From the NCBI GenBank assembly GCA_019694595.1, contig JAIBBQ010000008.1, forward strand, positions 1-64,000: a DNA stretch of 64,000 nt, given 5' to 3'. The notes under the pieces are model-generated. The model ran no database searches, was not told where the DNA came from, and worked only from the letters and a program-made list of their open reading frames with translations. Positions 8,102 through 15,910 of this stretch are shown here, piece by piece. A program made the translations under genes and the position numbers. Source of the DNA: Myxococcaceae bacterium (GTDB taxonomy: Bacteria; Myxococcota; Myxococcia; Myxococcales; Myxococcaceae). Within the stretch, counting starts at the first letter, position 1; every line of letters begins with the position of its first letter.

Positions 8102-8956
8102 TCAGCCCAGCTGCACCGAGCGCTTGGTGAACGGCATGCCCATCCACCACCCGTCGATGGGGAAGCGGACCTTGGCCTGCGTGCCCGCGGCGCCCAGCGC
8201 CACCAGCAGCGGCACGAAGTGCTCCTGGGTGGGCAGGGCAATCTTCGCCCCCGGCCCCTTGGCCCGGTAGTCGAGCAGCGCGTCGACGTCGTGGCGCTCG
8301 AGCGTCTCCTTGGTCCACTGGTCGAAGTCGGTCGCCCACTGGGGGAGCGGCCCGTCCTGGAAGCCCAGGCGCATGTTGTGGGTGATGAAGCCGCTGCCCA
8401 CGATGAGCACCCCTTCGTCGCGCAGCGGCGCCAGCGCGGCGCCCACGTCGAGCAGGAGCCTGGGGTCCTCGCTGGGGAGCGACACCTGCAGCACCGGCAC
8501 CTGGGCGCTCGGGTACATCGCCATCAGCGGCACGTAGGCCCCGTGGTCGAGCCCGCGGCGCGGCTCGTCGGCGAAGGCGATGGCCTTGGCCCCCAGCAGC
8601 TCCCGCACCCGCGCGGCGAGCTGCGGCGCGCCGGGGGACGGGTACTGCAGCCGGTAGAAGCGCTCGGGGAAACCGCCGAAGTCGTAGATGAGCGGCACCG
8701 GCGTGGTGGCGCCGATGGCGAGCGGCCGCGTCTCCCAGTGCGCGGAGACCATCAGCACCGCCTTGGGGGCGGGCAGGGACTTGGCCCAGGTGGCGAGCTC
8801 CGCCATCCACGCCGGGTCGTCGAGCAGCGGCGGGGCGCCGTGGGCGAGGAAGAGCACCGGCATCGGCGTGGCAGACATGGGTTCGGCCTTTCTGTCCCGG
8901 CACGCCGCGAGAAACGGCAGCGCTGCCAGGGTGCGCAGGGCGTCGCGGCGGTCCAT
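8102..8956 (-). CDS. DODA-type extradiol dioxygenase with lipoprotein-like N-terminus
   Basis: 284 residues, family of YgiD/4,5-DOPA extradiol dioxygenase, which opens catechol rings with a non-haem metal. Candidate metal ligands and active-site His are visible in FLAHGAPPLL, VSAHWETRP, GLDHGAYVPL and FITHNMRLGF. The end WWMGMPFTKRSVQLG matches family C-termini. Unusually, the ATG at 8956 yields a twin-arginine-like start and lipobox (MDRRDALRTLAALPFLAACR) that would anchor the enzyme to a membrane. An internal ATG at 8878 (MSATPMPVLFLAHG) would give the usual cytosolic form. The kefF-like gene lies 73 bases downstream, so co-transcription is possible. Confidence 0.88.
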   Translation of the reverse strand: MDRRDALRTLAALPFLAACRDRKAEPMSATPMPVLFLAHGAPPLLDDPAWMAELATWAKSLPAPKAVLMVSAHWETRPLAIGATTPVPLIYDFGGFPERFYRLQYPSPGAPQLAARVRELLGAKAIAFADEPRRGLDHGAYVPLMAMYPSAQVPVLQVSLPSEDPRLLLDVGAALAPLRDEGVLIVGSGFITHNMRLGFQDGPLPQWATDFDQWTKETLERHDVDALLDYRAKGPGAKIALPTQEHFVPLLVALGAAGTQAKVRFPIDGWWMGMPFTKRSVQLG

Positions 8957-9046
8957 GGGGAATGAATGCGCCTTCCGGGCCCCCCGGCGCAAGGTCCTGC
9001 ACGGCACCGCTGTGTTGCGCCCGGATTCTGCGACGATGCGCGAGCG

Positions 9047-10372
9047 ATGCACGCCTTCGGCCCCTGGGCGCTGTCCCCCGCGTTCCGCCGGACGACCGTG
9101 AGCACGGTGCACACCGGCCTCGACCGCGCGGGGCCGGGCCCGGTGCGGCTGGTGCACCGCATCGAAGGCGACCACCACGAGCTCGGGGACCTCCTCGACG
9201 CCGCGCTCGAGGGCGCGAAGGGGCGGCAGGGCGAAGGGTGGCTCGCGGTGGCGGGGCACCACCGGCACGACGGGGCGCTCCTGCTGGCGCTGGAGTACCG
9301 CGGCGGCTGGCCCATCGACGACCTCCAGGGCCGCACCACCTTCCCCACCGGCGCGGCCGCCTGGCTGGCGCTCACGCTCGCGCGCACGCTGCGCGACGAG
9401 CGCGCCCGGCACGGCGCTCCCCGCGACGTCAACCTCGGCTCGAGCGTCGTCGGCAGCGACGGCGTGCTGATGCTCGAGGCGGTGGACCTCGAGGAGATCG
9501 AGCGCAACCTGCCTCGCGCCCGAACCCACCTGCGCCCCGGGCTCGAGTGGCTGAGCCCCGAGGAGCTGCGCGGCGACCGGCGCACCGCGGCCACCGACGC
9601 GCACCGCATCGCGCTGGTGCTGCACACCGCGCTCACCGGGGAGAACCCCTTCCGCGACGACACCGACCTGGAGACCGTGCGGCGCATCATCTCCGGAGAG
9701 TGGGACCACGCGCGGCGCCCCGAGCCGGCGCTCCAGCGGGTGCTGGAAGGGCTGCTGCAGCAGGGGCGCCGGAGCGGGGCGCCCGAGCTCGCCGCGCTCG
9801 TCACCAGGCTCGAGGGCCTCGCCCGCCCGCCGACGCCGCCCGAGCTCAAGGCCTTCTTCGTGGGGGAGCCTGCGGAGGCGATGGTCGACGAGCTGGAGCG
9901 CCACCGCGCCGTCTTCGCCGCCGAGCGGCTCGTGCTCGCCGCGCTGCAGGACGCCGGCCGCTGGGCGGTGCTCGCCGACGCGCTGCAGGAGCGGGGCTCG
10001 CCGCGCGGAGAATGGATGGCGCTGCGCAGCCAGGGTCGCGACGTGCCCCGGCTGGAAGAGCTGCTGGCCACGCACGGGTGGCTCGAGCCGCAGTTCCCGC
10101 TCCTCGGTCAGCTGCGGTGGTCGGGCCCGCGCGCGCAGCTCAAGGTGAGCGCTCCGCCGGACCTGAGCCACCTCGCCTTGCGCACGCTGCAGTCCCTCGA
10201 GCTCCGGGTGCCGTGGAGCGCGGAGACCGTCGCCGAGGACCTCGGGCCAGCGCTGCCGCCGTGCCTCGAGCGGCTGGTGCTGCGGACCTCGCCGACGCCC
10301 GCCGCCATCGCCGCGCTGAAGCAGCAGTGCCCCGGCCTCACCATCGCCGTCAACGCCGCGCCCGGGCCCTGA
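9047..10372 (+). CDS. Degenerate kinase-like protein with repeat-companion domain
   Basis: 441 residues. The N-terminal ~230 residues retain the outline of a bacterial Ser/Thr kinase C-lobe: an LEWLSPEELRGD segment resembling the APE-loop motif, and HRIALVLHTALTGENPF resembling the ALG-LYELLTGxxPF helix. The HRDLKPxN catalytic loop is replaced by PRDVNLGSSVV, and I see no VAIK lysine or DFG, so it is probably a pseudokinase. Near residues 310-370 is a short repeat-companion domain (TIGR02996-like), recognisable from WAVLADALQERGSPRGEWMAL. The C-terminus has leucine-rich-repeat-like spacing (LRTLQSLELRVP, CLERLVLRTSP). Start is the ATG at 9047. The gene is divergent from the dioxygenase with a 90-base gap, which should hold both promoters. 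Confidence 0.8.
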   Translation: MHAFGPWALSPAFRRTTVSTVHTGLDRAGPGPVRLVHRIEGDHHELGDLLDAALEGAKGRQGEGWLAVAGHHRHDGALLLALEYRGGWPIDDLQGRTTFPTGAAAWLALTLARTLRDERARHGAPRDVNLGSSVVGSDGVLMLEAVDLEEIERNLPRARTHLRPGLEWLSPEELRGDRRTAATDAHRIALVLHTALTGENPFRDDTDLETVRRIISGEWDHARRPEPALQRVLEGLLQQGRRSGAPELAALVTRLEGLARPPTPPELKAFFVGEPAEAMVDELERHRAVFAAERLVLAALQDAGRWAVLADALQERGSPRGEWMALRSQGRDVPRLEELLATHGWLEPQFPLLGQLRWSGPRAQLKVSAPPDLSHLALRTLQSLELRVPWSAETVAEDLGPALPPCLERLVLRTSPTPAAIAALKQQCPGLTIAVNAAPGP

Positions 10373-10378
10373 AGCCCT

Positions 10379-11158
10379 TCAGGGCGCGACGCGGTACTCG
10401 CAGCTCTCGTAGGCGAGCGCGCGGGCAGGCCGCTCGGGGTCGAAGAGCACGGTGACGCTCCCACCTTCCGAGAGCGCATCGAAGGCGGCCTCGTCCCGCG
10501 CGGTGTCGTCCACCTCGTGGTCCCCGCCCTCGCGGTCGAGGTACTTGAGCCGCAGGCGGTAGGTCCGCGCGCCGCGGCGGCCGAGGAGGCGGGTCTTGCT
10601 CACCACGGTGCCGGTGGTGGCCTCGCCTCGGACCACCAGGTTCCTCCGGCGGCGGGGCGAGACCCAGAGGCGGTAGTTCACCGTGCCGAGGATGCCGTTC
10701 CAGAAGAGGCCGAAAGGAACGAGGAACGCCAGCACCGGCAGCCAGGAGTCCTCGCCCGGGAGGTCGGCGACCTCCGCCGGCCCGATGCCGAAGCGCCGCA
10801 GCGTCAGCGTCGCACCCTGCAGCGGCTTGAGCTGGGCATCGAGGAGCGTGCGGAGCTTCTCCGGCGGGAGCGAGAAGCTGTTGGTCTGCTCCGTGCCCCA
10901 CGCGGTGTAGGCGACGGTGACGTAGGTGCGCGGCGTCGCCGCGTCGGGGTCCGGGGTGTACGCGTCCACCACCTGCGCCACCACCGGCGAGGCGAAGAAG
11001 TGCTGCAGCCCGAGGAAGAGGCAGCCCGCGATGAGCCCCAGACCGACCAGGGTGTGCGGCAACACGAAGAGGCGGCCCACCCAGATGGCAGCACCCGGGC
11101 CACCTTCCACGGTGCGCGGGGGCGGCGGGAGCGACGCGGACGTCGGAGCGGGGGTCAT
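10379..11158 (-). CDS. DUF3592-like membrane protein
   Basis: 259 residues, with Pro-rich cytoplasmic start, a first membrane segment (FVLPHTLVGLGLIAGCLFLG), an extracytoplasmic stretch of ~90 residues, and a second membrane segment (LPVLAFLVPFGLFWNGILG). It ends in a small beta-rich C-terminal domain (VVRGEATTGTVVSKTRLLG through VTVLFDPERPARALAYESC). The last portion resembles DUF3592 proteins, whose function is unknown. The ATG at 11158 overlaps the stop of the upstream methyltransferase gene as ATGA, so it is the last gene of a compact minus-strand operon. Confidence 0.75.
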   Translation of the reverse strand: MTPAPTSASLPPPPRTVEGGPGAAIWVGRLFVLPHTLVGLGLIAGCLFLGLQHFFASPVVAQVVDAYTPDPDAATPRTYVTVAYTAWGTEQTNSFSLPPEKLRTLLDAQLKPLQGATLTLRRFGIGPAEVADLPGEDSWLPVLAFLVPFGLFWNGILGTVNYRLWVSPRRRRNLVVRGEATTGTVVSKTRLLGRRGARTYRLRLKYLDREGGDHEVDDTARDEAAFDALSEGGSVTVLFDPERPARALAYESCEYRVAP

Positions 11159-12183
11159 GGAGCGGCCTTGCGGGCGAGCACCACGCCCATGCCACGCGCC
11201 AGCCGCAGCCGCCGGGCGCGGCGCACCTCGAGGCCCGCCGCGGTGCACCAGCCCGACAGCGCGGGCAGGGTGAAGGGCGCCTCCGGGCTCACCAGCGAGA
11301 AGAAGAGGTCGCCCAGCAGGTCCGCCTGGGCGGCGCCCTTCGAGGCGTCGTGGCGGATCCACTCCAGCACCAGCAGATGCCCACCCGGGCGCAGCGCCGA
11401 AGCGAGGCGCAGGAAGAGCGCGGCGTTCTCCGCGGCGGTGAAGTGGTGGGCCACCAGCGACAGCAGCGCCACGTCGAAGCGCCCGCGGCCCAGGTCCGCG
11501 GTGCGCGCGTCGCCGGCCGTGAAGGTGAGCCGCGGCGCGCTCGCCGCACCCGCGAAGGCCTGCGGCAGGTCGACCACCTCCGCCGTCAGGGAGGGCCAGC
11601 GCGACAGCAGTGCGCGCGCGTGGTGCCCGTGGCCGCCGCCCACGTCGAGCAGCGCGGTGGCGCCTTCGAGCGACGGCAGCTGGCGCAAGAGCTCGGGCTG
11701 CACCAGCCGCGCGCGCATGGTGGCCGCGCGCTCCGAGCGCTCGAAGGCCTCGGGCGACAGCGTGCCCAGGTACGGGGCGCTGCTGCCGGTGCGCACGTAG
11801 GACTCCAGGCCGGCGATGAAGTCCCACTCGTCGTGGGCGAAGAGGAGCGAGTCGCGCAGCGACGAGGGGCTCCCGGCGAGCACCCACTTCTTGGCGAGGC
11901 GGGTGAGCGCGTACCGGCCGCCCTGGAGCTTCAGCATGCCGCCGCCCACCTGGGTGTCGAGCAGCCGCTCCAGCGCGCCCGCGGGCGTACCGAGCCGCCC
12001 GGCGAGCGCCGCGGCGTCGAGCGCGCCGCCGGCGAGCGCCTCGAAGACGCCGAGCCGCACCGAGACGGTGAGCGCGCGCGCCAGCAAGGGCAGGTGCATC
12101 GTCTCCAGGATGGGCGTGGGCACCTCGCCCACCGCGAGGCCCACCTTCTCGAGCCAGGTGTCGCCGCTCCAGCGCGCGCGCAT
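11155..12183 (-). CDS. SAM-dependent O-methyltransferase (HIOMT type)
   Basis: 342 residues. An N-terminal winged-helix dimerisation domain (about 25-105; SVRLGVFEALAGGALDAAALAGRLG) precedes a class I Rossmann methyltransferase domain with SAM motif I LLDVGGGHGHHARALLSRWP, an acidic VVDLPQAF strand end, and FDVALLSLVAHHFT. This arrangement is that of the plant caffeate/HIOMT-like small-molecule O-methyltransferases also found in bacterial secondary metabolism. The catalytic base is plausibly a His in VAHHF, but I cannot be certain. Substrate unknown. The gene starts 9 bases after DUF167 and overlaps the following membrane-protein gene by 4 bases. Confidence 0.88.
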   Translation of the reverse strand: MRARWSGDTWLEKVGLAVGEVPTPILETMHLPLLARALTVSVRLGVFEALAGGALDAAALAGRLGTPAGALERLLDTQVGGGMLKLQGGRYALTRLAKKWVLAGSPSSLRDSLLFAHDEWDFIAGLESYVRTGSSAPYLGTLSPEAFERSERAATMRARLVQPELLRQLPSLEGATALLDVGGGHGHHARALLSRWPSLTAEVVDLPQAFAGAASAPRLTFTAGDARTADLGRGRFDVALLSLVAHHFTAAENAALFLRLASALRPGGHLLVLEWIRHDASKGAAQADLLGDLFFSLVSPEAPFTLPALSGWCTAAGLEVRRARRLRLARGMGVVLARKAAP

Positions 12184-12192
12184 GGGGTTGCT

Positions 12193-12465
12193 CTACCGCA
12201 CCGCCGCGGCCTTGAGCCGCGCTTCGGCGAGCGCGGCGTCGAGGCCTTCGACGTCGACCACCTTGTGGCGCGAGCTCTCGCCCAGCGCGAGCACCACGTC
12301 TCGCTTCTTCACCTCGAGCACCTCGGCGAGCAGCTCCACCAGCGCCTCGTTCGCCGCGCCGTCGACGGGCGGGGCGGCGAGCGCGACCTTGAGCGTCAGT
12401 CCCTGTGCCTCGAGCACCGCGCTGCGCTTCGCCCGGGGCTTGGCGTGCACCTGGAGCCGCACCAT
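12193..12465 (-). CDS. DUF167/YggU family protein
   Basis: 90-residue protein of the widespread DUF167 (YggU) family, whose biochemical role is unknown. The diagnostic order is visible: an N-terminal LQVHAKPRAKRS strand, the central APPVDGAANEALVELLAE motif, and KKRDVVLALGESSRHKVV. The ATG at 12465 shares one base with the TGA of the upstream gene (TGATG), so translation is coupled. Length matches the family (about 75-100). Confidence 0.92.
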   Translation of the reverse strand: MVRLQVHAKPRAKRSAVLEAQGLTLKVALAAPPVDGAANEALVELLAEVLEVKKRDVVLALGESSRHKVVDVEGLDAALAEARLKAAAVR

Positions 12466-13460
12466 CAGACCGGCCGCTCCAGGGCCTGCAGCAGCGCCTG
12501 CGCCTGCTCGAAGCGCTCGTGGCCGAAGCGCTCCCACGCGCGCACCAGCGCCTGGGCCTGCTCGTAGCTGTCGTCGACGAAGCGGGTGGAGCGGTGCTCC
12601 TGGTCCCACCCGCGCAGCCGCTGCACGGCCCGCAGCAGCGCGCCTGCCGCCTTGCGCGCCTCGGAGCGCTCGCGCAGCGGTGCCTCGGCGGACAGCTTGC
12701 CGCCGTACGTCTCCGCCTTCACCTGCGGGCCCACGTGGGAGGCGGCGGCGTCGAGCACGAAGCCCGCGTCGGCCCGGCGCGGCAGCTCGAGCGACTCCAG
12801 CACCCCGGTGAGCACCAGGTCCTGGGCCTTTCCCAGCGCGCGCATCGCGTCGGGCGAGGTGTGCTCGGCGTGCAGCGCCTGCGCCGCGCTCCAGCGCTGC
12901 GCGAGGAAGCCTTGCCACCCGGCCAGCGCCAGGCGCACCGCCGGGGTGTCGAAGTCGAGCTTCGGCGGCGGCCCCACCGGCGCGAGCACCTCCGGCGCCA
13001 CCAGCCAGCAGAGCGCCTGGTTGCGCACCGCGGTCCTGGTGCGCAGCGGGTTCTCGAGCCCGCCGTCGGCGAGGTGCCGCAGCGCGAGCGCGAGCAGCAG
13101 CACGTCGCCCACCTTGGGGTGCTCGAAGGCGAGCTCCGGCCCACCCGCGGCGCCCTGGGGCTGCTGGAGCATGAACCGCAGCAGCGAGATGGACGCGCCG
13201 CTGAACTCCAGCGCGACGTCGGGCAGCCGTTCCCACAGGCGCTTGCCGGCCTCGGAGCGCCAGCCGCCCTTGTGCGCCAGCGCGTACACCACGCCCTTGG
13301 CGAGCGTGTCCGAGAGCACCTCGCGCGCGGTGGGGCCGAGCTTGGCCGGCGGCTCCACCGCGCCGGTGAGGAGCGCCTGCGCGTCGTAGGTGGGCTTGAG
13401 GCCCAGCGCGACGTGCGCCATCTCCAGCACGAAGCCTTCTTCCCGGGTCAGCCCGCTCAC
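12465..13460 (-). CDS. Hypothetical protein coupled to a radical SAM protein
   Basis: 331 residues, mostly helical, not recognised. It is rich in Ala/Leu/Glu and contains regularly spaced helices, for example VLLLALALRHLADGGL and ALVRAWERFGHERFEQAQALLQAL near the C-terminus. No signal peptide or membrane span is seen. I prefer the GTG at 13460: it has a GGAGG ribosome-binding site 5 bases upstream and overlaps the radical SAM stop as GTGA. A GTG at 13472 is also in frame. The tight coupling to a CxxxCxxC radical SAM protein suggests the two act together, possibly with this protein as a substrate or partner. Confidence 0.75.
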   Translation of the reverse strand: MSGLTREEGFVLEMAHVALGLKPTYDAQALLTGAVEPPAKLGPTAREVLSDTLAKGVVYALAHKGGWRSEAGKRLWERLPDVALEFSGASISLLRFMLQQPQGAAGGPELAFEHPKVGDVLLLALALRHLADGGLENPLRTRTAVRNQALCWLVAPEVLAPVGPPPKLDFDTPAVRLALAGWQGFLAQRWSAAQALHAEHTSPDAMRALGKAQDLVLTGVLESLELPRRADAGFVLDAAASHVGPQVKAETYGGKLSAEAPLRERSEARKAAGALLRAVQRLRGWDQEHRSTRFVDDSYEQAQALVRAWERFGHERFEQAQALLQALERPV

Positions 13461-14041
13461 CGCCGCCTCCACACCAGGTCACTCTCGCGGGGCCAGCCGT
13501 TGACGGTGACGCCGCCGCGGTCGAGCCGCAGTTCGATGGTGTTGGGCGCCGCGAAGCGCGGGTCGTCGGCGCGGTAGCGGGGCGAGAGGAAGTGGAGCGT
13601 CTGGTTCTTCGAGCCGATCCACCGGCGGGTGGTGTCGTGCTGGTCGCGCTCGTAGCGGCCGTCGACCACCAGGTCGCAGTGTCCGAGCAGTGCGTCGACG
13701 TGCGGAGACTTCTGCGCGCGGAGCTCGGCGAGCGTGTAGCCGGTGTACAGCATCACGCTGAGGCCTCCGCGCTGCACCGCCGCCGCGAGCGCGGCGCAGC
13801 CTTCGGCCTGCTCGGTGGGTTCCCCGCCGAGCAGCGAGATGCCTTCGAGGGTGCCGTCGGCGAGGAGCGCGCGGGCGAGCGCGTCGACGTCGGTGGCGGT
13901 GCCGCCCTGGGCCGTGAAGAGCTCGGGGTTGCAGCAGCCCGGGCAGCGCAGCGAGCAGCCCTGCACCCAGAGCGCGGCGCGGCGGCCGGGCCCTTCGGCC
14001 TCGGTGCCCACGATGCGCTGCGCGAGCTGCAGGGTCGCCAC
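13457..14041 (-). CDS. Radical SAM / 4Fe-4S single-cluster protein (NrdG-like)
   Basis: 194 residues. The CxxxCxxC motif of radical SAM enzymes is explicit in QGCSLRCPGCCNPE, with the following GGEPTEQ segment that contacts SAM. The size and order (short N-terminal strand, cluster motif, GGEP, then YTGYTLAEL and LVVDGRYE) match the NrdG/PflA-like activating-enzyme subfamily. Members install glycyl radicals or act on a partner protein. No class III ribonucleotide reductase or glycyl-radical enzyme is adjacent, so another target is likely. It starts at a GTG (14041) and is followed, with overlap, by the unknown 331-residue protein. Confidence 0.88.
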   Translation of the reverse strand: MATLQLAQRIVGTEAEGPGRRAALWVQGCSLRCPGCCNPELFTAQGGTATDVDALARALLADGTLEGISLLGGEPTEQAEGCAALAAAVQRGGLSVMLYTGYTLAELRAQKSPHVDALLGHCDLVVDGRYERDQHDTTRRWIGSKNQTLHFLSPRYRADDPRFAAPNTIELRLDRGGVTVNGWPRESDLVWRRR

Positions 14042-14050
14042 GGGGACCTT

Positions 14051-14338
14051 CTAGCCTCTCGCGACCGGGAGGCGCTCGAGGCGCTTCTCCCAGCGCTTCT
14101 TGGCCTTCTCGCGCTCGCCCTCGCGGGTGCGCACCTCGCCCGAAGCGGGGAGCTTGCCCAGCAGCTTGCCGGTGGCGGCGGCGATCTCCTTCACCGCGCG
14201 GTCGAAGGTCTTCTGGTCCGCTTCCTTCGGGTGGTGGAGCCCGCTCACCTTGCGCACGTACTGCAGCGCGGCGGCGGCGATCTCCTCGGGGGTGGTGGGG
14301 GGCTCGAAGTGGTGCAGCACGCGAATGTTCCGGCACAT
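14051..14338 (-). CDS. DUF2277 family protein
   Basis: 95-residue cytosolic protein of unknown function. The opening MCRNIRVLHHFEPPTTPEEI and the AAALQYVRKVSGLHHP helix are the characteristic family sequence. The C-terminus is strongly basic (KAKKRWEKRLERL). I chose the ATG at 14338 because family members begin MCRNI; an ATG at 14350 would add four residues. The stop lies 9 bases before the radical SAM start, consistent with the same operon. Confidence 0.9.
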   Translation of the reverse strand: MCRNIRVLHHFEPPTTPEEIAAAALQYVRKVSGLHHPKEADQKTFDRAVKEIAAATGKLLGKLPASGEVRTREGEREKAKKRWEKRLERLPVARG

Positions 14339-14371
14339 GGCGAGCGTCATAGGGCGGCGGGCGCCCCGGGC

Positions 14372-15406
14372 TCAACGCCCTGCGGGCCCGAGGAAGTCCC
14401 ACGCGGCCTGGGAGGCCGAGAAGTCCCGCGAGGTCTTCCCGATGAGGCCTTCCGGCAGGTACGCCCAGCCGCCCGGCCAGGTGTGGCCGCCGCCCTCGAC
14501 GTCGTAGCGGAAGACGCGCACCCCGCCCGGGCAACTCGCGCCGAGGCGCGTGGTGGTGGTGCCGTCGGCGCCGTCGCGGTCCTCCAGCGCCTCGCGCGTG
14601 GGCGCCTCGGCGCAGCCGTCGCGCCGCTGCCAGAGCGCGAACGACTCGTCGGCCGAGAGCACGTCGCCGCGGTTGGTGCCCACCGCACCTCCCGCGAAGG
14701 GGACGAGCGGGTCCTTCGTGCCGAGGACGAAGGCCACCGACAGCGGCGGGCCCTGGGCGCAGTCCTGCGCGAGCGGGCGGGGGACGAGGCCGGTCACCGC
14801 CACCACGCCGTGGAGCCGCTGCGGAATCCGGCACGCCAGGGTGAGCGCCATCATCGCGCCGTTGGACATGCCCACCACCGAGACCCGGGACGCGTCGGCG
14901 CCGCGGGCCACCAGCGCGTCGATGAGCGCCGCGAGGAAGGCGACGTCGTCCACCTGGGCGTCGTGGGCCGGCCCGATGCCGCGGCCGTCGGCCCAGCTCT
15001 TCTCCACCCCGTCGGGCGCGGCCACCGTGAAGCCTTCCTTCGCGGCGATGGCCGACAGGCCGGTGAGCTGCTCCATGCCTTCCCCGGTGCCGCCCCGGCC
15101 GTGGAGCGCGAGGACCAGCGGCTTTCCGGCGAGGCCGCCGGGCGGTGTCCACAGCGCGTAGGTGCGCTGGCGGCCTCCGGCCTGGAGCACCTCGCGGGTG
15201 AAGGCGCGCGACGTCGGGCCCCAGTCCGGGCGGTGGCGGCAACTTGCCACACCGGCCACCACCCCCAGGGCGGCCAGCCCGAGCAAGAACAGCTTGCGCG
15301 CGCCGAGATTTCCGCCTTTGAGAGGGGTCCAGGGCCTCAACGAGGGGAGATCATGCCATGCACCAGGTGTCAGCGTTCTCTGCGTTGGGACTCGGGAGGT
15401 TTGCAC
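14372..15406 (-). CDS. Lipoprotein polyhydroxybutyrate-depolymerase-like esterase
   Basis: Alpha/beta-hydrolase of the PHB depolymerase/feruloyl esterase (LpqC) family. Signs: oxyanion segment LALHGRGGTGEGMEQLTG, nucleophile Ser in GMSNGAMM, candidate Asp in GTKDPLVPF, and catalytic His in GGGHTWPGG. A positively charged stretch, hydrophobic core and lipobox (LGARKLFLLG ... GVASC) indicate export and lipidation. The start is uncertain: the GTG at 15406 gives 344 residues with an atypically long leader, and a TTG at 15340 gives a conventional signal; neither has a good ribosome-binding site. It is the first gene of the run leading to DUF2277 (33 bases downstream) and divergent from the FHA gene. 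Confidence 0.85.
   Translation of the reverse strand: MQTSRVPTQRTLTPGAWHDLPSLRPWTPLKGGNLGARKLFLLGLAALGVVAGVASCRHRPDWGPTSRAFTREVLQAGGRQRTYALWTPPGGLAGKPLVLALHGRGGTGEGMEQLTGLSAIAAKEGFTVAAPDGVEKSWADGRGIGPAHDAQVDDVAFLAALIDALVARGADASRVSVVGMSNGAMMALTLACRIPQRLHGVVAVTGLVPRPLAQDCAQGPPLSVAFVLGTKDPLVPFAGGAVGTNRGDVLSADESFALWQRRDGCAEAPTREALEDRDGADGTTTTRLGASCPGGVRVFRYDVEGGGHTWPGGWAYLPEGLIGKTSRDFSASQAAWDFLGPAGR
15394..15399 (+). promoter_or_regulatory. Shine-Dalgarno deciding the FHA gene start
   Basis: GGGAGG lies 9 bases before the ATG at 15409. It supports that ATG over the upstream ATG at 15358 in the same frame. Confidence 0.7.
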
Positions 15407-15408
15407 CG

Positions 15409-15909
15409 ATGAGCAAGCCCTTGTCGGCGTACGGACTGTCGTCGCTGCGCACTGCGCCCGCGAGCACCGAGTCCGAGGTGCCGAAGCTGGTGTGGACCTC
15501 GACGGCCGAGGCGCCCGAGGACCGGTACATGGTCACCGAGTCGGGCACCCGCAAGCGCCGCCCCACCGCGTCCGACCCGCTGGTGTTCGAGCTGCGCAAG
15601 GTGCAGGGCAAGGCGAACCCGCTCACCATGGGCATCACGGTGGGCCGCGCCGACACCAACGACGTGGTCATCGACGACGTCTCCATCTCCCGCTTCCACG
15701 CCTACTTCCAGCAGGACGCGCGCACCGGACTGTGGACGTTGGTGGACGCGGAGAGCAGCAACCACACCTTCGTGGGCCCGCTGCGGCTCGAGCCCAGCAA
15801 GCCGCACACGCTCGGCATGCAGGAGCAGATTCGCTTCGGCGACGTGCCCGCCATCTTCATGCAGCCGGAAGCGTTCCGGGTGTACCTGAAGATGATGATG
15901 AAGACCTAG
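15409..15909 (+). CDS. FHA-domain protein
   Basis: 166 residues. The C-terminal two thirds form a forkhead-associated phosphothreonine-binding domain: GITVGRADTNDVVIDD, SISRFHAYFQ and SNHTFVGPLRLEP contain the conserved Gly-Arg, Ser-Arg-x-His and Asn-x-(T/G) positions. The first ~55 residues are polar and probably disordered. FHA proteins read Ser/Thr-kinase signals or serve as secretion-system scaffolds. It converges with the 810-residue protein gene, with one base between the stop codons. Confidence 0.92.
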   Translation: MSKPLSAYGLSSLRTAPASTESEVPKLVWTSTAEAPEDRYMVTESGTRKRRPTASDPLVFELRKVQGKANPLTMGITVGRADTNDVVIDDVSISRFHAYFQQDARTGLWTLVDAESSNHTFVGPLRLEPSKPHTLGMQEQIRFGDVPAIFMQPEAFRVYLKMMMKT

Positions 15910-15910
15910 G

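Noticed and set aside
12193-13482. One long protein joining DUF167 with upstream sequence
   Set aside because: Only the last 90 codons carry the DUF167 family sequence; the rest is a shifted frame of the 331-residue gene, and the TGATG junction gives a natural start.
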